Part shown: piece after piece, positions 32,142-37,331 of the stretch | How positions within the stretch are numbered: position 1 is the stretch's first letter | How the letters are laid out: each line of letters begins with the position of its first letter | DNA from: an uncultured Agathobacter sp. | GTDB lineage: Bacteria; Bacillota; Clostridia; Lachnospirales; Lachnospiraceae | Assembly (NCBI GenBank): GCA_934358675.1 | Contig: CAKRKX010000011.1 | Location: 1 to 37,331, forward strand | DNA length: 37,331 bases | Direction of reading: 5' to 3' | Translations under genes and position numbers: made by a program | The notes under the pieces: generated by a model | Databases searched by the model: none | What the model was told of the DNA's origin: nothing | The model's input: only the letters and a program-made list of their open reading frames with translations

Positions 32142-33386
32142 TTATTGTTCTTCCTGCTCTGTGGTCGAGGCGACCGGGTCAGGCAGAATTTTGGTCGGCC
32201 GCTGCTTTGTGATCGATTCCTCCGCAGTCACCTTCCCGTATATATGATATTTCAACTCTATCTTTTCAATCATAACATTTTTATCGATAATTGAAACCCC
32301 ATTTTGTTCCAAATTTGTAAGAAAATGATCCAAATGCTCGAGCGCAAGGCTTTTTGCGTCAGCAAAATCCAGTTTTTGCACCTGTTTTTGCTGCTCATAC
32401 TCCGTAATCGTTCCGGTATAGACCGGCAGATAAAAGCTTTCCATCAGACAAAGCTGCCGGTTTTCTTCCACCACGGACGCACTATCGTAATCCGCATAAA
32501 ACATCGGTGTGGTAAACTGGTGTGCACCAAACCTCACAAAATAGCGCACATGCTTCTGGCCCGTGCGTCTTGTTATAACATTCTCCAAAGCGATCCAGTC
32601 CTCATAGTCGTAGACTACTTTTCCGATAACATCGGCATCGGCTGTCTCATAATAATATTGCCGCACTTCTCCGTTATCATCCAGGATCTCCTGTTTTCCG
32701 GATACCAGTAGATCCCCCTCCTGTACCGTTTCTCCCGCCTTTACCGCTCCGATTCCTTTTCTTGTAATGACCGACACGATCTTCGCATCCTTTGTTGCCA
32801 CAAGATCCATCGGTTCCCCGCTTCCCTTTACCACATTGCGATCCGAAGCAATCTTCTCCTGTATGCAGACAACCAGTTTCGTGCCTTTTTCATACACACT
32901 CGCCCAGATGATCGGATCGAAATCCTGACGAAGCGACAGTTCCAACGCATCGTTGTCGATCGATGCCCGCCCCGTGCCGTAGGAGATCTCCCTCTCATTC
33001 AGATAATTGAGCAGTGTATCTTCACTGAGTGACGTGTTTCCTACGAACTCAATCCTCCAGATCCGGCTCGAGAGAAAGCCGATCGCAACCATAGCGCAAA
33101 ACAATACAACAAGAAAAACCTTTCTCTTCCGATAGCGGTGCAGCAAAAAAGGAAGACCTCTGCGCCTGCGGATACGGAAACGAACATGCGTCTTGCGAAA
33201 CACCGGGCGCAGTGCATACAGATCCCTCACATACATGCTGGCATCGATTTTTCCTCTCTCCGACTCTCTGACATTCCATAACACAACTTCATGTCGTGTG
33301 CACAGATTCAAAAAACGCGACACATCGCTTCCGTAAAATTCAACCTGCAGCCATCCAGCAACAAACCGATACAGCATAAGCAACAT
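32142..33386 (-). CDS. yqfD: Sporulation protein YqfD
   Basis: YqfD is a membrane protein of the mother-cell sigma-E regulon in sporulating Firmicutes, related to the early domain of SpoIV-type proteins. The 414-residue protein has a basic N-terminal cytoplasmic region, one membrane helix at about 88-107, and a large outer region that begins with the RIEFVGN motif. The start overlaps the yqfC stop by one base (TAATG), so the pair is coupled. The C-terminus is acidic and ends in a Glu-rich tail. Confidence 0.93.
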   Translation of the reverse strand: MLLMLYRFVAGWLQVEFYGSDVSRFLNLCTRHEVVLWNVRESERGKIDASMYVRDLYALRPVFRKTHVRFRIRRRRGLPFLLHRYRKRKVFLVVLFCAMVAIGFLSSRIWRIEFVGNTSLSEDTLLNYLNEREISYGTGRASIDNDALELSLRQDFDPIIWASVYEKGTKLVVCIQEKIASDRNVVKGSGEPMDLVATKDAKIVSVITRKGIGAVKAGETVQEGDLLVSGKQEILDDNGEVRQYYYETADADVIGKVVYDYEDWIALENVITRRTGQKHVRYFVRFGAHQFTTPMFYADYDSASVVEENRQLCLMESFYLPVYTGTITEYEQQKQVQKLDFADAKSLALEHLDHFLTNLEQNGVSIIDKNVMIEKIELKYHIYGKVTAEESITKQRPTKILPDPVASTTEQEEQ

Positions 33387-33697
33387 TACAGAAATGTCAC
33401 TCCTTCCAAATATCCCCGAATCTCAATGATGTCTTTTGTGAAACGCGGAATCACAAGTTCTCTTCCGGTAATACGGATACTGCCCCCATGCGCTGCGACA
33501 ACGATCACCTCACGTCCATAGCGCACAAGTCCCCTGTGATTCGTAATGCATAGTGTCCGGTTTCCCTCCAGCGCCAGAAGCGGCAACCCTAAAAGAATGT
33601 CCTTCGGAAGCTCTAATGCATCGATCACGGAATGAGCATTCTGCGTATCCTTATTCTTTTTTTCTGTTGATTTCGAATTCGTTGCATGGCTTTTCAT
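33386..33697 (-). CDS. yqfC: YabP/YqfC-family sporulation protein
   Basis: This is a small protein of the YabP/YqfC family made in the mother cell during sporulation. The 103-residue frame has a hydrophilic N-terminus (Lys/Asn/Ser-rich, residues 1-22) and then the conserved core (LELPKDILLGLPLL, then the ITNHRGLVRY and IEIRGYLEGVTFL segments). No Shine-Dalgarno precedes the ATG at 33697, and that ATG is part of the right arm of a 10-bp inverted repeat. No better downstream start was found. One GTG at codon 24 has a purine tract about 18 bases upstream, too far to trust. A sigma-E-like promoter lies just upstream. Confidence 0.88.
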   Translation of the reverse strand: MKSHATNSKSTEKKNKDTQNAHSVIDALELPKDILLGLPLLALEGNRTLCITNHRGLVRYGREVIVVAAHGGSIRITGRELVIPRFTKDIIEIRGYLEGVTFL

Positions 33698-33716
33698 ACT
33701 TAACTATATGAAAAGC
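33689..33716 (-). promoter_or_regulatory. 10-bp inverted repeat covering the yqfC start codon
   Basis: Positions 33689-33698 and 33707-33716 are perfect 10-base complements around an 8-base loop. In minus-strand RNA the yqfC AUG (33697-33695) lies in the 3' arm, so a transcript reading through from rlmH would hide the start codon in a hairpin. No T-run follows, so it is not a standard terminator. Confidence 0.55.
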
Positions 33717-33731
33717 AGAGTCGTCCTATGC
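33703..33731 (-). promoter_or_regulatory. Candidate sigma-E (mother-cell) promoter for yqfCD
   Basis: On the minus strand GCATAGG (33731-33725) and CATATAGT (33710-33703) are 14 bases apart. These match the B. subtilis sigma-E consensus (-35 KMATATT, -10 CATACANT) at 5 of 7 and at all but one defined position. yqfCD is a known sigma-E target in B. subtilis. The expected start near 33696 would coincide with the yqfC ATG. Confidence 0.4.
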
Positions 33732-33761
33732 GCAGCTTCTGTTATGGCATCGCCCGCACGT

Positions 33762-34241
33762 TTATTTATGATATGGTTCATGATTGATGATGCGATACGA
33801 GCGATATATCTGTTCCAGCAGGATCACACGCATCAACTGATGTGGAAATGTCATTCTCGAGAAACTGAGCTTATAATCCGCACGTCTCATGACCGCATCC
33901 GACAGCCCGAGCGATCCACCGATCACAAAATACACGTTGCTTTTGCCGGTTAATGCAAGCTGCTCTATCTTTTCGGACAATTCCACAGAATCCGGATTCT
34001 TTCCATCAATCGCAAGCGCAATCACATATCCGTCCTCACGGATTGCTTTTAAAATGCGCTCCCCTTCCCGATCCTTAACGATTGCACACTCGGTATCGGT
34101 TGCCTGTTCCTTCGTTTTCTCATCTGCGACCTCCGTAATCGCGAGATTGCAGTATCTGCTCAGTCGTTTGGTATATTCGGCCAACGCATCCCGATAAAAT
34201 TTTTCTTTTACTTTTCCAACACATACAATTGTAATTTTCAT
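33762..34241 (-). CDS. rlmH: 23S rRNA pseudouridine-1915 N3-methyltransferase
   Basis: This SPOUT-class methyltransferase modifies pseudouridine 1915 in helix 69 of 23S rRNA in assembled 70S ribosomes. The 159 residues match the family length. The SAM-binding knot includes the FVIGGSLGLSDAV block, and the C-terminus ends in the diagnostic YHK (HEPYHK). No Shine-Dalgarno is visible before the ATG, and the only good promoter has its -10 six bases away, so the mRNA may be leaderless. It diverges from xpt. Confidence 0.95.
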   Translation of the reverse strand: MKITIVCVGKVKEKFYRDALAEYTKRLSRYCNLAITEVADEKTKEQATDTECAIVKDREGERILKAIREDGYVIALAIDGKNPDSVELSEKIEQLALTGKSNVYFVIGGSLGLSDAVMRRADYKLSFSRMTFPHQLMRVILLEQIYRSYRIINHEPYHK

Positions 34242-34247
34242 ACCATA

Positions 34248-34276
34248 ATTTTACTATAGCCCTCTAACCGGCTCAA
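34248..34276 (-). promoter_or_regulatory. Candidate rlmH promoter giving a leaderless mRNA
   Basis: On the minus strand TTGAGC (34276-34271) and TAAAAT (34253-34248) are 17 bases apart. The -10 ends only six bases before the rlmH ATG, so transcription would begin at or next to the start codon. Confidence 0.45.
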
Positions 34277-34357
34277 CCCTTTTGTTCATTTCCGTTATAA
34301 AGATTTCAATGTTTTTCGAAAAAATAGGTGATAAGTGTATAAATTTCTTTGCGAAAA

Positions 34358-34366
34358 TGCTATAAT
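34358..34366 (+). promoter_or_regulatory. Extended -10 promoter element for xpt
   Basis: TGCTATAAT is an extended -10 (TGn before TATAAT), which explains the lack of a good -35. The resulting leader of about 47 bases carries a small CAGG/CCTG hairpin and the GTGAGG ribosome site. It is too short for, and shows no sequence of, a purine riboswitch. Confidence 0.5.
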
Positions 34367-34419
34367 AGCAAAAAACAGGGGACTCCTGCTCAATACTATA
34401 ATTTGTGAGGTAAGAAATC

Positions 34420-34992
34420 TTGAAAGAACTACAGGAACGTATCAAAAAAGACGGTATTGCAATTAATGAAGACATTTTAAAGGTTGACAGTTTTATCAAT
34501 CATCAGGTTGATCCGGAACTGATGGCTCATATCGGACAGGAATTTGCAGAACACTTTAAGGATTGCGGAATCACGAAAGTCGCTACCATTGAAAGCTCCG
34601 GAATCGCGCCGGCACTGATGACGGCTCAGTGTATGGGACTTCCGCTCATCATCTTAAAGAAGCAGCCTTCCAAGGTCCTCAATGATAACCTTTTCCAGAC
34701 GGAAGTAACTTCTTTTACCAAGGGAACCAGCTATGAGCTGACACTTTCTTCCAAATTTGTCAGTGAGAACGATCACGTTCTGATCATTGATGATTTTCTT
34801 GCCAACGGCGAAGCCGCTACCGGCGCAATTCGCTTGATCCGCAAAGCACACGCTACCGTAGGTGGTATCGGTATCCTGATCGAGAAGGCTTTCCAGCCTG
34901 GACATGACAAGCTTGTATCACAGGGATTTGATGTATACTCTCTTGCAAGAATCGGACATCTCGGAACAAACGAAATCGAATTTATTGATTAA
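34420..34992 (+). CDS. xpt: Xanthine phosphoribosyltransferase
   Basis: This enzyme salvages xanthine with PRPP to form XMP, feeding the guanine nucleotide pool. The type I PRTase PRPP motif [15 protein letters not shown] is at residues 121-135. The [10 protein letters not shown] region and the N-terminal [23 protein letters not shown] block are typical of Firmicute Xpt. The 190-residue length matches B. subtilis Xpt. The start codon is TTG, with GTGAGG about nine bases upstream. The gene is monocistronic with its own terminator. Confidence 0.96.
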   Translation: MKELQERIKKDGIAINEDILKVDSFINHQVDPELMAHIGQEFAEHFKDCGITKVATIESSGIAPALMTAQCMGLPLIILKKQPSKVLNDNLFQTEVTSFTKGTSYELTLSSKFVSENDHVLIIDDFLANGEAATGAIRLIRKAHATVGGIGILIEKAFQPGHDKLVSQGFDVYSLARIGHLGTNEIEFID

Positions 34993-35007
34993 GCTTTTTT
35001 ACATAGA

Positions 35008-35039
35008 AACCGGCGCCATAAGGCGCCGGTTTTCTTTTA
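35008..35039 (+). terminator. Intrinsic terminator of xpt
   Basis: A perfect 10-bp stem (AACCGGCGCC with GGCGCCGGTT) closes a 4-base loop ATAA and is followed by TTCTTTT. It separates xpt from the convergent zinc-ribbon gene and may work weakly in both directions. Confidence 0.92.
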
Positions 35040-35052
35040 GCTATTCTGTTTT

Positions 35053-36276
35053 CTAATCCTGTGCAGACGCATCTGCCCCATCATCACTGTAATTTTCCGA
35101 ATAATAGATAAAATTACCGCGATACGTATCGGAATATAAATTTGTCTTATTATCGATAAGGATAACCGACAATACATTGTTTCCTTCCGGAACCGTGATC
35201 GGCTGTGTATAGCGGCTGCTGGTTACGTTCGGTGTCGAACCGTCCCATGTGTAATATGCGCTGCATCCATCCGGAACGGTAACAGTGACCGTTGTCTCTA
35301 CACCAAAGTCTCCTCCGTCCGGTGTTACGATCGGCATATCCGGAGCCGGAATGCTGATCGTGTACTCATTGGTCACAACCTCACTGTACACTTCTTTTTC
35401 ATTCCTGCATACCGCCTTGATCATATAGGTCTTATTGTTCTCAGCCAGTTCGATCGGACCGGAATAGATAATTCCCCGCTCAATCGGATCCGTACCGTCG
35501 ATGGTATAATAAATGCTGTAATCTCCGCTTGTCTTCAGTTCCACGGACTGTGCCGATTCATAGCTTCCACCCGGAATCGAGAATTCCGGAGGTGTTACCA
35601 TATACGCAGAAAACAGATCCTTTAAGCTGTCATCCACCGCTTCGGAGAGTGTAAGAATCGCGTCGGTATTTTCCTGTTGCTCATAGATCGCGATCAGATT
35701 CTCACATGCGGTCCTGTTTTTGTTGTCTGCCTGAATCACTTCCTGATATAAAACCAGCGCCGAATCGTAATCCTTCTGTTGCATATAGATATCTGCAAGA
35801 GTGAGCCTTATGTCGATATTGTTCTTATCCAAAGCAAGCGCTCTCTCATAGTAACCGATTGCTTCCTCGACATTTTCGGAATTGTATGCTTTCTCCGCCA
35901 TCTCAACCTGATAATCAAAGGAATTGTCATGACTTTTGCGGATACCGGATCCGACCAGAACGATCACAAGTACCAGTACCGCAATCACAGCGATCACACT
36001 GACGATAATAATCTTCTGCTTCTTTTTCTGATTCTGTTTCGTCTTTAAATCCTGTGGCTTCTTCGGTGCAGCATCATGGCTCTCCCCGGCAGATGCACGC
36101 TTTGTCGCTTTCTGTCCGGTCAATGCAATATCTTCGGCATTCTCCTGCGTGAGAACCGCTTTCAGATAATCATCATCATAGACATTATAATCCGGTACGA
36201 TCTGTACCTCTTTTCCGCAATTCGGGCAGAACAGGCTGCCCTCTTTTAATTCACTGCCGCAATAAATGCATTTCAT
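35053..36276 (-). CDS. Zinc-ribbon, TPR and chitobiase-repeat membrane protein
   Basis: The N-terminus is a zinc ribbon with Cys3, Cys6, Cys17 and Cys20. After a Lys-rich linker (72-88) there is one membrane helix at 89-111. Outside it lie TPR repeats at about 123-215 (NVEEAIGYYERALALDKNN is a clear unit). Two tandem beta-sandwich repeats of the chitobiase/hexosaminidase C-terminal type follow, at about 228-308 and 312-393. Each has an F/P-x-P-x-GG-x-(Y/F) opening and a YYT-x-DG-(T/S)-x-P core. The arrangement suggests a signal-responsive or scaffold protein at the cell surface. Function is unknown. The acidic tail is Asp/Ser-rich. It lies 18 bases after folD in the same direction. Confidence 0.85.
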   Translation of the reverse strand: MKCIYCGSELKEGSLFCPNCGKEVQIVPDYNVYDDDYLKAVLTQENAEDIALTGQKATKRASAGESHDAAPKKPQDLKTKQNQKKKQKIIIVSVIAVIAVLVLVIVLVGSGIRKSHDNSFDYQVEMAEKAYNSENVEEAIGYYERALALDKNNIDIRLTLADIYMQQKDYDSALVLYQEVIQADNKNRTACENLIAIYEQQENTDAILTLSEAVDDSLKDLFSAYMVTPPEFSIPGGSYESAQSVELKTSGDYSIYYTIDGTDPIERGIIYSGPIELAENNKTYMIKAVCRNEKEVYSEVVTNEYTISIPAPDMPIVTPDGGDFGVETTVTVTVPDGCSAYYTWDGSTPNVTSSRYTQPITVPEGNNVLSVILIDNKTNLYSDTYRGNFIYYSENYSDDGADASAQD

Positions 36277-36294
36277 AGCCTAATCCCCTTTATT

Positions 36295-37140
36295 TTATGA
36301 ATAGAGCTTCATTGCCTCAACACAATTATGCATCAGCATCGCGATCGTCATAGGTCCGACACCGCCCGGAACCGGTGTGATATAAGACGCGATCGGTTCA
36401 ACCTCGTCAAACTTCACATCACCGCATAGCTTGTTATTTTCATCGCGATGGATTCCGACATCGATCACAACCGCTCCGTCTTTGACATATTCCTTACCGA
36501 TGAACTGTGGCTTTCCGATCGCCACAATCAGAATATCGGCTTCCTTGCAGATTTCCTCAAGGTTCTTTGTATGCGAATGGCAGATTGTAACAGTCGCATT
36601 TTCACGGAGCATCAGAAGAGACATCGGCTTGCCGACAATGTTGCTTCGTCCCACAACGACACAATGCTTGCCGTCCATCTCAATATTGCTGCGTTTCAAA
36701 AGCTGGATGATGCCTGCCGGTGTACAGGAAACAAAGCCCTGCTCACCGATCACAAGCGCACCGACATTCTGCGGATGGAAACCATCCACATCCTTCTTCG
36801 GCGAGATTGCTTTGATCACATGATCCTCATTGATATGCTTCGGTAACGGAAGCTGACAGAGGATACCATGAACATTCCCATCTTTATTTAACTTATCAAT
36901 AATGCCAAGCAGTTCCTCCTCGGTCGTCTCCTCCGGGAGCTCATAGGCAAGGGATTCGATTCCGATATAGGCACATGCTTTCTTCTTATTTCCGACATAT
37001 ACACAATATGCAGGATCATTGCCGACCTGAATAACCGCAAGGCAGCATTTTCTTCCCTGTGCGGCAAGAGATGCCACTTCTTCCTTTAATTCTTCCTTGA
37101 TATCTTTTGAAATCTGTTTTCCATCAATTAATTTTGCCAT
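36295..37140 (-). CDS. folD: Bifunctional methylenetetrahydrofolate dehydrogenase/cyclohydrolase
   Basis: FolD converts 5,10-methylene-THF to 10-formyl-THF through the methenyl intermediate, with NADP-dependent dehydrogenase and cyclohydrolase activities in one site. The catalytic Tyr/Lys motif YVGNKKKAC is near residue 50. The QLPLPKH segment, the Rossmann VVGRSNIVGKP block and the terminal PGGVGPMT motif are all present. The 281-residue length is normal. AAGGAG, lying over the fhs stop, precedes the ATG. Confidence 0.97.
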   Translation of the reverse strand: MAKLIDGKQISKDIKEELKEEVASLAAQGRKCCLAVIQVGNDPAYCVYVGNKKKACAYIGIESLAYELPEETTEEELLGIIDKLNKDGNVHGILCQLPLPKHINEDHVIKAISPKKDVDGFHPQNVGALVIGEQGFVSCTPAGIIQLLKRSNIEMDGKHCVVVGRSNIVGKPMSLLMLRENATVTICHSHTKNLEEICKEADILIVAIGKPQFIGKEYVKDGAVVIDVGIHRDENNKLCGDVKFDEVEPIASYITPVPGGVGPMTIAMLMHNCVEAMKLYS

Positions 37141-37149
37141 GCTATCTCC

Positions 37150-37331
37150 TTAAAAAAGTCCTGTGATCACACCTTCATCATTGACATCAATCTGGTAAGC
37201 GGCCGGCTTCTTCGGAAGTCCCGGCATTGTCATGATCGAACCGTTGATTGCAACAACAAATTCCGCTCCTGCGGATACATATACCTCGCGGACATTGATC
37301 GTAAATCCGCTCGGACGGCCAAGTTTCTTTG
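37150..37331 (-). CDS. fhs: Formate-tetrahydrofolate ligase, C-terminal fragment
   Basis: Only the last 59 or so codons are in the window; the gene continues past the right edge. The readable end includes [19 protein letters not shown] and the family's terminal segment [12 protein letters not shown], followed by a GxITGLF ending. Fhs makes 10-formyl-THF from formate and ATP. It lies 9 bases upstream of folD, so the two steps of the one-carbon branch are cotranscribed. This is a truncation by the window, not a pseudogene. Confidence 0.93.
   Translation of the reverse strand, partial: KKLGRPSGFTINVREVYVSAGAEFVVAINGSIMTMPGLPKKPAAYQIDVNDEGVITGLF

Noticed and set aside
34397..34402. Second TATAAT close to the xpt start
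   Set aside because: A start from this element would fall within the ribosome site, so the extended -10 at 34358 is preferred.
34366..34419. Purine riboswitch upstream of xpt
   Set aside because: The leader is shorter than the aptamer and lacks its conserved core and paired loops.
1..37331. CRISPR arrays, tRNA or rRNA genes, insertion sequences
   Set aside because: No spaced direct-repeat series, cloverleaf-like sequence, conserved rRNA segment or transposase was seen on either strand.

Overview
The window looks like a chromosomal housekeeping segment of a spore-forming-lineage Firmicute, most likely family Lachnospiraceae (Clostridia). The family call is inference. It rests on the gene order radC-mreBCD-PBP2-minDE-rodA-mgsA-dacA, the very long class B PBP2, the MBOAT/DHHW/DUF4358 cassette, the yqfC-yqfD-phoH-ybeY sporulation-era cluster, a SpoVB-type flippase and the folD-fhs pair. 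There are no rRNAs, tRNAs, insertion sequences, prophage genes or CRISPR arrays. Genes are densely packed, mostly on the minus strand, and no gap exceeds 300 bases.

Layout. 152-2538: dtd (minus) diverges from an overlapping ttcA-like/tyrosine-recombinase pair (plus). 2587-3009: a small P-loop protein with its own promoter and terminator. 3106-12604: a long minus-strand elongation/shape operon (radC, mreB, mreC, mreD, PBP2, minD, minE, rodA, mgsA, dacA). 12682-22763: a minus-strand run of two FAD oxidoreductases, mutS, mutL, miaA and a PLP-dependent lyase. 22897-26093: a surface-polymer O-acyltransfer cassette (DUF4358 protein, MBOAT, DHHW) ending in a clear terminator. 26172-29409: a small anchored protein, a SpoVB-like flippase and a YerB-like DUF3048 lipoprotein. 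29422-34241: ybeY, a PgpH-like membrane protein, phoH, yqfD, yqfC, rlmH. 34420-34992: xpt on the plus strand with a strong terminator. 35053-37331: a zinc-ribbon/TPR/chitobiase-repeat membrane protein, folD and the 3' end of fhs.

How it fits together. MreBCD, PBP2 and RodA form the lateral-wall synthesis machine, and DacA trims the peptides of the wall it makes. MutS and MutL do mismatch repair. MiaA, TtcA, RlmH, YbeY and Dtd maintain tRNA, rRNA and aminoacylation quality. The MBOAT/DHHW pair probably O-acylates an exported polymer.

The most interesting points are departures from family norms. (1) The MinD/MinE pair sits where minC-minD-minE would be expected, but minC is absent, MinD lacks a recognisable C-terminal membrane helix, and MinE lacks the N-terminal membrane-binding segment and the last strand. 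(2) The PgpH/YqfF-like protein next to ybeY has lost its HD catalytic residues and the N-terminal extracellular domain. (3) The yqfC start codon lies inside a perfect 10-bp inverted repeat, next to a sigma-E-like promoter whose predicted start would remove that hairpin. (4) Methylglyoxal synthase carries Ser where the family's catalytic Asp is expected.
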